DNA from: Prauserella cavernicola
GTDB taxonomy: Bacteria; Actinomycetota; Actinomycetes; Mycobacteriales; Pseudonocardiaceae
Assembly (NCBI RefSeq): GCF_016595675.1
Contig: NZ_JAENJH010000002.1
Span: 1,116,001 to 1,180,000 of the forward strand
Direction of reading: 5' to 3'
Length of the DNA stretch: 64,000 nucleotides
Positions 35,021 to 42,455 of the stretch are shown one piece after another; position 1 is the first letter of the stretch, and every line of letters begins with the position of its first letter. The notes below the pieces were generated by a model. That model was not told the origin of the DNA. It made no database searches and worked only from the letters and a program-made list of their open reading frames with translations. Position numbers and translations under genes: made by a program.

Positions 35021-35932
35021 ATGGATGGCACGACAGTCCACTCACGACAGGAGCGGCCGGAGACCGACACGGAGCTGGTCGAGCGCGTGCGCAGGCGAAT
35101 CGCCGGAGCGGGTTCGGGTACCGATCCCCGCACGGTCGCCGACGCGGTTCGCGCCGAAACCGGTGGTGTCGCGGGGCATCTCGACATCCTCGACGCGCTC
35201 AGGTTGCTGCGGCACGAGTTCGTCGGGGCCGGACCGCTGGAACCGTTACTGGCCGATCCCGGCGTCTCCGACGTACTAGTCACCGCACCCGACGAGGTGT
35301 GGATCGATGGCTCCAACGGCCTGCGCCGCACCGAGATCCGCTTCTCCGACGAGGAGGCGGTCCGGCGGCTCGCGCAGCGGCTCGCGCTCGCCGCGGGGCG
35401 CAGACTCGACGACGCCCAGCCGTTCGTCGACGGCTGGCTTCCCGGCAGCGGTCCGCACGGCCGGGTCCGCCTGCACGCGGTGCTGCCGCCGGTCGCGGCC
35501 GAGGGCACCTGTCTCTCCCTGCGGGTCCTGCGCCCCGCCGTGCACGACCTGCGCGCGCTGCGCAGGCTCGGCACGGTCGGCGGCGATGGGCTCGTCCTGC
35601 TCCGCGCACTCGTGTCGGCCAGGCTCGCGTTTCTCGTCACCGGAGCCACCGGCTCCGGCAAGAGCACGCTCCTGGCCGCGCTGCTCGGCGAGGTGGCGCC
35701 CACGGAGCGCATCGTCTGTGTCGAGGACGCGGGTGAGCTGCAACCCGCGCATCCACAGTTCGTTCGCCTCGTCGCGCGGCCACCGAACGTCGAGGGTGCG
35801 GGCGAGGTGACGTTGCGCGAACTCGTCCGCGAGGCGCTGCGCATGCGCCCCGACCGGCTCGTCGTCGGCGAGGTCCGGGGACAGGAGGTGTGCGAGCTAC
35901 ACCGTTGTCAAGTACCTATACTCCGAGCATGA
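35021..35932 (+). pseudogene. tadA: TadA/CpaF-like secretion ATPase, cut by the prophage
   Basis: The N-terminal two thirds of a TadA-family ATPase that powers Tad pilus assembly. The Walker A motif GATGSGKST is at about residue 208, the Asp box in VCVEDAGELQ and the Walker B region in RMRPDRLVVGEVRGQEV. The expected continuation (LL-ALNTGHDG, the His box) is missing: after GQEVCEL the frame enters phage sequence and stops at 35930-35932. About a fifth of the protein is lost, so the ATPase should be inactive while the prophage is present. The rest should lie past the right prophage end, outside the window. Confidence 0.85.
35891..35915. other. Left attachment site (attL) region
   Basis: Similarity to TadA stops within TGCGAGCT (35891-35898), and the integrase gene starts at 35929. 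The crossover of a serine integrase is only a few bases long, so the core must lie near 35885-35900. The exact core needs attR or an empty site. Confidence 0.55.
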
Positions 35933-37320
35933 CCGTGACTGCCGCGATCTACTGTCGACTGAGCTGGGCGCCGGACGGATCACTGGAAAACGTCGATCGG
36001 CAAGAGTTGGACGCCCGCGCGTTGGCCCAGCGTAACGGCTGGCGAGTGAGCGAGAACCACATCTACAAGGACAACTCCGTCTCGGCCTGGCAGCGCAATC
36101 GCAAGCGCAGGGGCTGGGACGCGATGCTCGAAGCGATCAAGAACAACCAGGTCAACGGCATCATCGTCTACCACGGAGACCGCCTCGTACGTCAGCCCTG
36201 GGACCTTGAGTTGCTGCTGAGGCTTGCCGACGAGCGCCGCCTGCAACTGGCATCGGTGTCCGGGGTTAGGGACCTCAACAGTCCGGACGACAGATTCGTC
36301 CTTCGCATTGAGGCAGCGCAGGCGTGCAAGGCCAGCGACGACACATCGAGGCGTGTCAAGCATGCATGGGAAAGGCGCGCCGAGAAGGGCCTGCCTGCGG
36401 GCGGTGGACGGCGTCCGTTCGGATTCGAGGCAGACAAGGTTACGCATCGCCCAGACGAGGCCGTGCTCGTCGAGGAGGCCGCTGAGCGGCTGGTCGCGGG
36501 ACAGACGATCGCCGGAGTCGTGGCCTGGTTGAACGAACGCTCCACAACCAGCATGGGGAACCGCTGGGATCCGCGAGCCATGCAGAACGTGCTGCTAGCG
36601 CCTCGTGTGGTCGGCCTGATCCAACGTCAAGGACAGACCTACGAGGGGGCTTGGGCCCCGATCATCTCAGTGGAGCTCTGGGAGGAAGTGAAGGCGTTGT
36701 TCGCCAGGAACGCCAAGCTCTTCCCGTACCAGGGGCGTGCCCGTCGATACCTGCTGACGGGTGTCGCGGAGTGCTACAACTGCGGCAGCACGCTGAGTAG
36801 CAAGCCGACCGGCGGACGGAACCGCAAGACTTCGCGAATCTACTACTGCCGACAGTGCAAGCGTGCTGGTCGGAACACGGAGCACCTCGACGAGTACGTG
36901 GTGACGCAGGTGCTCGCGGTGCTCAACCGGCCGCGGTTCAAGGAGCGATTAGCTGAGGCAGCGAATGCGGATCCGAAGGTCGGTAAGGAGATCGCGCAGC
37001 TGGAGCGACGTCGCGAAGCCGCGAAGAAGCAGCTTGAGCAACTCGTCGACCACCCCGACATCGATCCTGCTCTCATCGCGAAGTCGCTCGCGGCCTTCTC
37101 TGCGAAGATCGATGATCTGCGGTCTCAGCAGTCGTTGAGCACCCGTCACAGGTTGTTGTTGCGTGCGGCTGGCATGGATCGCGCGGGTTGGGATGCGTTA
37201 CCGCTCGATCTTCGGGCCGAGGTCATCCGTGCGTTGTTCCGCGTAGTCGTTCTGCCGGCGACGTGGCGAGGACCTGGTTTCGATCCCGACTCTGTGAAGC
37301 TAATCCGGGTACCGGGTTAG
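35929..37320 (+). CDS. int: Large serine integrase
   Basis: A 463-residue large serine recombinase that integrates and excises the prophage. The resolvase domain has the catalytic Ser12 in YCRLSWAPDGS, then the recombinase domain (WERRAEKGLPAGGGRRPFGF), a zinc ribbon (CYNCGSTLSS, YYCRQCKRAG) and a coiled coil (IAQLERRREAAKKQLEQL). ATG 35929 lies six bases after a TATACT -10 element, so the message is probably leaderless. The gene borders the attachment site, as is usual for such integrases. Confidence 0.95.
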   Translation: MTVTAAIYCRLSWAPDGSLENVDRQELDARALAQRNGWRVSENHIYKDNSVSAWQRNRKRRGWDAMLEAIKNNQVNGIIVYHGDRLVRQPWDLELLLRLADERRLQLASVSGVRDLNSPDDRFVLRIEAAQACKASDDTSRRVKHAWERRAEKGLPAGGGRRPFGFEADKVTHRPDEAVLVEEAAERLVAGQTIAGVVAWLNERSTTSMGNRWDPRAMQNVLLAPRVVGLIQRQGQTYEGAWAPIISVELWEEVKALFARNAKLFPYQGRARRYLLTGVAECYNCGSTLSSKPTGGRNRKTSRIYYCRQCKRAGRNTEHLDEYVVTQVLAVLNRPRFKERLAEAANADPKVGKEIAQLERRREAAKKQLEQLVDHPDIDPALIAKSLAAFSAKIDDLRSQQSLSTRHRLLLRAAGMDRAGWDALPLDLRAEVIRALFRVVVLPATWRGPGFDPDSVKLIRVPG

Positions 37321-37538
37321 GAAGCGCCTCGATGGCGGTTCGGACGCGACTCTCGGGCGCAGGGCCCGCCTGCGATGCCCGGGCCCGCCTTGCTGTTCGA
37401 GACGAGTCGAAGGTTTGCCCGCCGCGGCGGAGGTGGCCGTGGCTGCTCGTGTTCCAGCTGGTCGATCTTGTCGCGGACTCGCCGTAGCTGGTCTTCGATT
37501 TGTTTTAGTTCGACTTGCAGTAGTTCACGGTCGGGCAT
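37317..37538 (-). CDS. Small coiled-coil phage protein
   Basis: A 73-residue protein whose N-terminal half is a coiled coil (LLQVELKQIEDQLRRVRDKIDQLEHEQ) followed by a Pro-rich stretch and a basic tail. ATG 37538 is chosen because GGAGGAAAG lies upstream; GTG 37559 is the alternative. It overlaps the end of int by four bases on the opposite strand. It could be an excision factor for the serine integrase, since such factors are small, variable and often near int; this is only positional. Confidence 0.5.
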   Translation of the reverse strand: MPDRELLQVELKQIEDQLRRVRDKIDQLEHEQPRPPPPRRANLRLVSNSKAGPGIAGGPCARESRPNRHRGAS

Positions 37539-37648
37539 TGCGGGGTCGCTTTCCTCCACTCAAGGGGACGCGTTGGTTAGTTCCCCCTATCGGCTGACCC
37601 TAAATGACCGTTCGCGCTGGTCAAAGCGCTGTAATAACTCCTTTACCG

Positions 37649-38032
37649 TTACTGTGCCCGCCGTTTTTCACTCGGATGGCTCAATTGGTTGAGCCGTTCG
37701 CGTAATTCGTGAGCTTGCTTTTCGAGGGTCTCGGCCATCTCGCGCAGTTGCTGCAATTCGGCCTCGCGGTCACCGTCACGTGCGGGTTCGGCGACGTCGC
37801 GGACGCGTGGCTCTTGCCCGGCCCGGATTCGGTTGATGTCCCCGTTCGTCCATTCGAGGGCGCGTTCGAGGGCGGATCGGTTCGTCGTGCGCATCGGCCG
37901 GCCGCGTGCGGCAGCGAACAAGGTCTCCGTGGACAGGTTTGCCCTCGTTGCGAGCTCGTCCCACGTCAAGCGGAGCTCGGCGCGACGCTCGTCGATCCAC
38001 CAGCCAAGTGAACCGTCCTCGTAGTTGCTCAT
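37649..38032 (-). CDS. Probable phage repressor, XRE-type helix-turn-helix
   Basis: A 127-residue protein with a helix-turn-helix (LTWDELATRANLSTETLFAAARGRPMR) in the N-terminal part and a C-terminal coiled coil (EAELQQLREMAETLEKQAHELRERLNQL) that could dimerise. It is transcribed leftward, divergent from a Cro-like gene, which is the usual lysogeny arrangement. A TTTAAT -10-like element inside operator 1 lies 23 bases from its start, suggesting autorepression. Confidence 0.75.
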   Translation of the reverse strand: MSNYEDGSLGWWIDERRAELRLTWDELATRANLSTETLFAAARGRPMRTTNRSALERALEWTNGDINRIRAGQEPRVRDVAEPARDGDREAELQQLREMAETLEKQAHELRERLNQLSHPSEKRRAQ

Positions 38033-38047
38033 GGCATGTCAGTCTGG

Positions 38048-38179
38048 CGTGATTAAACGTGAGTGTCCAGCCGACGGCGAACGTCGTTTTGGCAGGTCTA
38101 GACGTTACAAGCTCACGTATAATCACGTTAGAGGGCCGAACTGTGGCGTTTCACGCTTGCCTGCGTGAGTAAACGTGAT
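38048..38179. promoter_or_regulatory. Repressor operator array with CGTGA repeats
   Basis: Three related 16-base sites occur: CGTGATTAAACGTGAG (38048-38063), its near-exact inverse CTCACGTATAATCACG (38112-38127) and CGTGAGTAAACGTGAT (38164-38179). Each contains two CGTGA units ten bases apart, and a further CGTGA follows site 3 at the same spacing. Site 2 contains TATAAT and site 1 TTTAAT read leftward, so bound protein would cover promoter -10 elements. Confidence 0.7.
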
Positions 38180-38194
38180 CTAGCGTGACGACCC

Positions 38195-38419
38195 ATGAGA
38201 TCAACATCCGTCGATGGGACGGCCATCCGGCGCTCCCGTGAGCTCGCTGGATTCACCCAGGATGAGCTTGCACGCAAGCTCAGCGTGGACCGCTCCGCGG
38301 TCGGGCACTGGGAGGCCGGGCGGCAGTCCCCGAGCCCGGGAAACTTCAAAGCGCTGTGCCGAGTGCTTCGCGTCAAACGGGAATCACTCCTCGCAGCGGT
38401 CCACGATCGAGCCGCGTGA
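38195..38419 (+). CDS. Cro-like XRE helix-turn-helix protein
   Basis: A 74-residue DNA-binding protein with a textbook XRE domain: RRSRELAGFTQDELARKLSVDRSAVGHWEAGRQSPS. It is divergent from the repressor and the first gene of the rightward early operon, so it is the likely Cro. No ribosome site is seen before ATG 38195. Confidence 0.8.
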   Translation: MRSTSVDGTAIRRSRELAGFTQDELARKLSVDRSAVGHWEAGRQSPSPGNFKALCRVLRVKRESLLAAVHDRAA

Positions 38420-38422
38420 CCG

Positions 38423-38572
38423 GTGGTTGGCTATGGGCGCAAACCCGGACCCAAACCGAAGCCTGTGCCGTGCGGCCGATGCAACGGAGAAGGCTACGTC
38501 CCTGTCGATCCCAACGATCGGCGCAAAGGCGAAACCATCTGCAACCGATGCAACGGTTCAGGCGAGGTGTAG
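38423..38572 (+). CDS. Small zinc-knuckle protein (DnaJ-type CxxCxGxG)
   Basis: A 49-residue protein with two CxxCxGxG-type knuckles, CGRCNGEG and CNRCNGSG, separated by a short charged loop (PNDRRKGE). The four cysteines would bind one zinc as in the DnaJ cysteine-rich region. GTG 38423 follows the cro stop by three bases. The function is unknown. Confidence 0.65.
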   Translation: MVGYGRKPGPKPKPVPCGRCNGEGYVPVDPNDRRKGETICNRCNGSGEV

Positions 38573-38600
38573 CGAGAAGTCGCCGCACCGCCCCTCCCGG

Positions 38601-38765
38601 CTGTGCCGAACTGTCGAGGAGATCCGGGCCGCGGCCGCCGAAGACGCGAGCAAGCACCGGGACCTAACCGACGTCGAGGCCAGCAAGATCCTCGCGCTTC
38701 TCGCTCCCTATCGCGAGCAGATATCAACCCCAAGTTCTCCGCAGCGAACCAACGGCGCGGCGTGA
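38601..38765 (+). CDS. Possible small protein without a standard start
   Basis: An open stretch with protein-like sequence (VEEIRAAAAEDASKHRDLTDVEASKILALLAPYREQ). It has no ATG, GTG or TTG after the previous gene; CTG 38601 is the first candidate. The in-frame ATG at 38433 would overlap the zinc-knuckle gene completely. Low confidence. Confidence 0.3.
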   Translation: MCRTVEEIRAAAAEDASKHRDLTDVEASKILALLAPYREQISTPSSPQRTNGAA

Positions 38766-38829
38766 CCTTCCTGCCCGTCGACGGCCTAAGTCGATCACAT
38801 GCCGGCGAGCGAGCGGTCCCAGAACAAGC

Positions 38830-38859
38830 GCGGGGCCGGTGCTGGAACACCGGCCCCGC
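38830..38859 (+). terminator. Hairpin between early genes
   Basis: GCGGGGCCGGTG (38830-38841) pairs perfectly with CACCGGCCCCGC (38848-38859) around a six-base loop. No T-run follows. It may terminate part of the early transcript or protect its end. Confidence 0.6.
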
Positions 38860-38905
38860 TGAACGCCGCAGCACCAACCCATCCATCACGAAAGGAAGTG
38901 CCTCT

Positions 38906-39148
38906 ATGGCGTACGCACAGGTTATCGCCGCCCCAGCGGCGGCCGAGCTGGCGGACGTGCCGATCGTCTACCGCTGCCCGCAGCGGGTGCCCGATGGCCA
39001 CTACTACCGCGAGATCTCGCCAGGAGTATGGGAGACCTCGCTGCGCGCGGAGTTTTCGCACTCCGTGCGGGTCGAGGACACCAGCCGCGCGCAGATCGAG
39101 GCCCGCGGCCACATCCTCGTGCCCCTGCACGGCGGTGAGACGCGATGA
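38906..39148 (+). CDS. Phage protein of unknown function, 80 aa
   Basis: A soluble 80-residue protein with a likely beta-rich middle (VYRCPQRVPDGHYYREISPGVWE). ATG 38906 has AAAGGAAG eight bases upstream, the best ribosome site in this part, so translation of the following coupled genes probably begins here. Not recognised. Confidence 0.6.
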   Translation: MAYAQVIAAPAAAELADVPIVYRCPQRVPDGHYYREISPGVWETSLRAEFSHSVRVEDTSRAQIEARGHILVPLHGGETR

Positions 39149-39453
39149 CCATCGTGGCCTGGTTCCTGCTCGCCCTCACCCTCGTCGCCGCGGCCGGCTT
39201 CGGGCTCGGCGCGTGGGCGTTTTTCCACATGCTCGCCCAGCGCGACGCGTTGATCGACTACGTGCGTGCAGGCCGCGAGCCTGACCCGCTGCCCGACGCA
39301 CCGGAGGACGAACCGGCGTGGCATCCGGAGCCGCCGCGCGAGGCCTACACCGACCCGTATCCGAGCGGACGGCACGCGTTGCCCGAGCCGACCGAGGTCC
39401 TGCCCGCCGTCGGGCAGCTCGGCCACATCGACGACAACCAGTGGGCGCGGTGA
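39145..39453 (+). CDS. Small phage membrane protein, 102 aa
   Basis: One N-terminal membrane helix (IVAWFLLALTLVAAAGFGLGAWAFF) is followed by a Pro/Glu-rich hydrophilic tail. The start overlaps the previous stop (ATGA). Small membrane proteins in early operons often affect host functions, but nothing specific is seen. Confidence 0.6.
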   Translation: MTIVAWFLLALTLVAAAGFGLGAWAFFHMLAQRDALIDYVRAGREPDPLPDAPEDEPAWHPEPPREAYTDPYPSGRHALPEPTEVLPAVGQLGHIDDNQWAR

Positions 39454-39635
39454 TGGGCGCGCGGTGGGAGGAGCGGCAGGACGGGCGCGAGGCCGGTCGC
39501 GTCGAGGTGGCCTCGGCCGCCCCGACACCGGCCGGTGGCGTGGGGTGCCCGCTCGTCGCGGCCCCGCTGGCCTTCGCCGCTCTGTACCTCGTCATCCACA
39601 CGCTGGTGTGGCTGGGGCAGGTGCTGCTGCCGTGA
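39453..39635 (+). CDS. Small phage membrane protein, 60 aa
   Basis: A 60-residue protein with a C-terminal membrane helix (LVAAPLAFAALYLVIHTLVWLGQVLL) and a charged N-terminus. ATG 39453 or the adjacent in-frame GTG 39450 starts it over the previous stop. Confidence 0.55.
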   Translation: MGARWEERQDGREAGRVEVASAAPTPAGGVGCPLVAAPLAFAALYLVIHTLVWLGQVLLP

Positions 39636-39829
39636 CATCCGCACAGATGTTGGCCGCGGCCGTCCTGCTCGCGACCGCAATCCTCGCCGTGCTGGCGGGT
39701 TGGCTGCTGGCCGGTGCCGCGGTCGGTGCGGACCGGCGCCGTCGGCGCCGTGAGTACCGGCTGAGGCTCCGCAGCCAAGGCCACACCCGCGCTCGTGCTC
39801 GGTCCCTGGCCCGGCGGTGGGTGTCGTGA
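39632..39829 (+). CDS. Small phage membrane protein, 65 aa
   Basis: One membrane helix (AAAVLLATAILAVLAGWLLAGAAVGA) is followed by a strongly basic tail (DRRRRRREYRLRLRSQGHTRAR) expected on the cytoplasmic side. GTG 39632 overlaps the previous stop. It is the third of three consecutive small membrane proteins. Confidence 0.55.
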   Translation: MTSAQMLAAAVLLATAILAVLAGWLLAGAAVGADRRRRRREYRLRLRSQGHTRARARSLARRWVS

Positions 39830-40131
39830 GCGGCCAGGTGTGCCGCAAGTGCGGCGAGCCGATGGCCGCTCACGACGACAAGACCGTGAGGTGGGGAGAC
39901 CGGCGCTGCGGGCGCGGCATGCACAACCGCTGCTACCAGCGGGAACTCAGGGCCGGCAACGCGACCGCGTACCCGCGCCAGCTTCGCCCGGGGGTCGAGG
40001 TGATCGAGGACTGGACGTTCCTCGCCGCCCAGAACCTCACCCGCCGCGCGGCCGCCGAACGCATGGGCATGTCGCTCGGCGCGCTCGAGCGGGCGATCCA
40101 CCGGCACCGCAGCACGGAGCGCGCCTCGTGA
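39826..40131 (+). CDS. Phage zinc-finger plus helix-turn-helix protein
   Basis: A 101-residue protein. CRKCGE near the start and RRCGRGMHNRCY form a zinc-binding pattern, and the C-terminal NLTRRAAAERMGMSLGALERAIHRHR looks like a helix-turn-helix. It probably binds DNA and may regulate early genes. GTG 39826 is chosen for its GTGA overlap. Confidence 0.6.
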   Translation: MSGQVCRKCGEPMAAHDDKTVRWGDRRCGRGMHNRCYQRELRAGNATAYPRQLRPGVEVIEDWTFLAAQNLTRRAAAERMGMSLGALERAIHRHRSTERAS

Positions 40132-40331
40132 CCCCTGACCAGATCATCGCCGCGCACAACCTTCCGTGCGAGGAGTGCGGCCAGGCCGCCCACCACGTCG
40201 AGGTGTTCCCGCGCGGCCGCCTCGTGAACCACACCGACCGCCGCGTCCGGCCGTGCCTGCTCACCGGCCGCATCCAGACCACCGACACCGACGACACCAC
40301 CCACGACAACAGTCCTGAAAGGACCCGATGA
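40128..40331 (+). CDS. Small phage protein with Cys pair, 67 aa
   Basis: A 67-residue protein with PCEECGQAAHHVEVF and a later CLL; two cysteines and two histidines could bind zinc. The C-terminus is Thr/Asp-rich. GTG 40128 overlaps the previous stop. Not recognised. Confidence 0.5.
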   Translation: MTPDQIIAAHNLPCEECGQAAHHVEVFPRGRLVNHTDRRVRPCLLTGRIQTTDTDDTTHDNSPERTR

Positions 40332-41161
40332 GCAACTACACCGCCCCGATCCGGCGCGTCGACACCGCCCGGGGACACCACTACGTCGACGCCAACGGCA
40401 CCCGAGTGCCCGGCGTGACCACGATCCTGTCCGGCGGCCTGCCGAAGGCCGCGCTGATCAACTGGGCGGGCAAGGCGACCGCTGAATACGCGATCGACAA
40501 CTGGGCCGCCCTCGGCGAGCTGTCACCGGCGAAACGGCTGGAGAAGCTGCAGAAGGCCCGCTACGAGGAGAAGGATCGGGCGGCCAAGCGCGGCACCGAG
40601 GTGCACAACCTCGCCGAGCGCCTGGTGCGCGGTGACGAGGTCGAGGTGCCCGACGAGCTCGCCGGCCACGTCGAGTCCTACGTAGCGTTCCTCGACGCCT
40701 GGCAGGTGCAGCCGGTGCACATCGAGATCACCGTCATGTCGCACCGCCACGGCTACGCCGGAACCCTCGACCTGATCGCCGACTTCCCGCTCGGCGTGCC
40801 GGGCATCGACAAAGAGTGCCCGCGGCTGCTCGTCGACCTCAAGACCAACCGGTCCGGGATCTTCGGTGAGACCGCGCTGCAGCTGGCCGGGTACCGCTAC
40901 GCCGACACCTACGTCGACCCCGACGGCGCCGAGCAGCCGATGATCCCGGTCGACGGGTGCGCCGCGGTGCACGTCCGCGCAGACGGCGCCGACCTGATCC
41001 CGGTCACGGCGGGCCCCGTGCAGCACCGACAGCTGCTGTACGCGCAGCAGGTCGCCGAGTTCGACAAGGGCTCGCGCGACCTCGTCGGCAACCCCGCGGT
41101 GCCGCCACGCAGCGTGCCGCGCCGCCGCCTGGAGATCCTGCGCGAGGAGGCCGCCGCGTGA
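40328..41161 (+). CDS. PD-(D/E)XK exonuclease, Cas4/RecB-like
   Basis: A 277-residue nuclease of the RecB/Cas4 superfamily. Motifs in order are RGTEVH (about 89-94), GTLDLIAD (Asp148), LLVDLKT (Asp170, Lys172) and QLAGYRYA (Gln185, Tyr189). Next to a RecT-like protein it would resect DNA ends to make single strands for annealing, like phage exonuclease/annealase pairs. No Cas4-type iron-sulfur cysteines are seen. Confidence 0.82.
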   Translation: MSNYTAPIRRVDTARGHHYVDANGTRVPGVTTILSGGLPKAALINWAGKATAEYAIDNWAALGELSPAKRLEKLQKARYEEKDRAAKRGTEVHNLAERLVRGDEVEVPDELAGHVESYVAFLDAWQVQPVHIEITVMSHRHGYAGTLDLIADFPLGVPGIDKECPRLLVDLKTNRSGIFGETALQLAGYRYADTYVDPDGAEQPMIPVDGCAAVHVRADGADLIPVTAGPVQHRQLLYAQQVAEFDKGSRDLVGNPAVPPRSVPRRRLEILREEAAA

Positions 41162-41376
41162 ACGCCGAGAGCGTTGTCGACGCCGAGATCGTCGATCCCG
41201 AGTGGCGGTTCGAGTCCGCCATCAGCACCCCGGACGGCGTGCGCATCCGCGCCGAGGTCACCGTGCCGGACCGGCTCGCCGGGGCCGACCTCGGCGAGGT
41301 CGGCGAGCTGGTGCACATGGCCGCCAACAAGACCCTGTCCCACCTCCGCACAAGTTCAGGAGTGAGCCACCTGTGA
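41158..41376 (+). CDS. Small phage protein between nuclease and RecT-like genes, 72 aa
   Basis: A 72-residue acidic protein with a strand-rich look (VVDAEIVDPEWRFESAIS, then VRIRAEVTVPD). It is coupled on both sides by GTGA-type overlaps, so it probably belongs to the recombination module. Not recognised. Confidence 0.5.
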   Translation: MNAESVVDAEIVDPEWRFESAISTPDGVRIRAEVTVPDRLAGADLGEVGELVHMAANKTLSHLRTSSGVSHL

Positions 41377-42455
41377 GCACCGCCATCGCCCCGTTCCAGC
41401 CCGATACGGCTGCCGTCGCGGCGCCCGCCGCGCGTTCGTCGGCACTGCCCGCGCAGGCCGCCGCGCTCGTCGAGTGGGCGCACAGCGCCGACGCCGCCAT
41501 GCACCTGGCCAAGGGACTGGTCTCCACCCCGTTCTGCCCGCAGGGGTTCCGCGAGAAGCCCTACGACGCCGCAGCCGCGATCCTCGCCGGTGCCGAGGTC
41601 GGCCTGTCCCCGCTCGGCGCGCTGCGCTCGTTCGACGTCATCCAGGGCACCGCTGCACCCCGTGCCATCACGCTGCGCGCGATCGTGCAGTCCCACGGAC
41701 ACCAGATCTGGGTTGAGGAGCAGACCTCCGCCCGCGCGATCGTCGCCGGCAAGCGCGCCGGGTCCGACCGCATCGAGCGTTCCGAATGGACGATCGACCG
41801 TGCGCGCGGGCTCGGACTGCACACCAAGGACAACTGGAAGAAACAGCCCGGCGCGATGCTCGTCGCTCGCGCCACCGCCGAGTGCGCCCGCCTGATCGCC
41901 GCGGACGCCATCCTCGGTATCGCCTACGTCGCCGAGGAGATCGAGGACGACCAGGTCGAGCGCGCCGAGCAGGAACAGCCCAAGCGCACCGCCCGGCGCC
42001 GCACCACCGCTGAGGCGAGGCCGGCCACACGGGCGACTGCCGAACGCGTCGCCCCGCCCGCTCGCCGCGCGCAGGCCGAGCCGGAGTCCGCCAACGCCGG
42101 GCCGCCGCTGCCCGGCGAGGACGAGCACGCCGACGACCCCGATCCCGTGGCTGACACGACGGCCCGCGAGCCGGTCGCGTCGGGAGACGACAAGCGCAAG
42201 GTCACCCGCGACCAGCAGAACAAGCTCCATGCCCAGCTCGGAGAGCTCGGCATCACCGACCGCGACGACAAGCTGCGCGTGGTCGGACTGCTGATCAACC
42301 AGCGGCTCGCATCGTCGAGCGACCTCACGCGCGCCGAAGCGTCGCAGGTGATCGACATGCTCGACCGCGCGCTGGGTAGCGACGACCCGAAGCGCACGCT
42401 CGACATTGTGCTGGCCCAGCTCGAGGACGGCGACGACAACGGCGGCGCCCAGTGA
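41373..42455 (+). CDS. RecT-like single-strand annealing protein
   Basis: A 360-residue protein. The N-terminal 190 residues match the actinophage RecT-like pattern: YDAAAAILAGAEVGLSPLGALRSFDVIQG, TLRAIVQSHGH, then NWKKQPGAMLVARATAECAR and YVAEEIEDD. A Pro/Ala-rich linker leads to a small C-terminal helical domain (KVTRDQQNKLHAQLGELGI). It would bind single strands made by the nuclease two genes upstream and anneal them. Confidence 0.8.
   Translation: MSTAIAPFQPDTAAVAAPAARSSALPAQAAALVEWAHSADAAMHLAKGLVSTPFCPQGFREKPYDAAAAILAGAEVGLSPLGALRSFDVIQGTAAPRAITLRAIVQSHGHQIWVEEQTSARAIVAGKRAGSDRIERSEWTIDRARGLGLHTKDNWKKQPGAMLVARATAECARLIAADAILGIAYVAEEIEDDQVERAEQEQPKRTARRRTTAEARPATRATAERVAPPARRAQAEPESANAGPPLPGEDEHADDPDPVADTTAREPVASGDDKRKVTRDQQNKLHAQLGELGITDRDDKLRVVGLLINQRLASSSDLTRAEASQVIDMLDRALGSDDPKRTLDIVLAQLEDGDDNGGAQ

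Noticed and set aside
35890-35930. tRNA attachment site for the prophage
   Set aside because: The junction lies in tadA coding sequence, and the integrase is of the serine type, which often uses protein genes.
40328-41161. CRISPR Cas4
   Set aside because: The nuclease lacks the iron-sulfur cysteines of Cas4, no repeat array or other cas gene is present, and its partner is a RecT-like protein.
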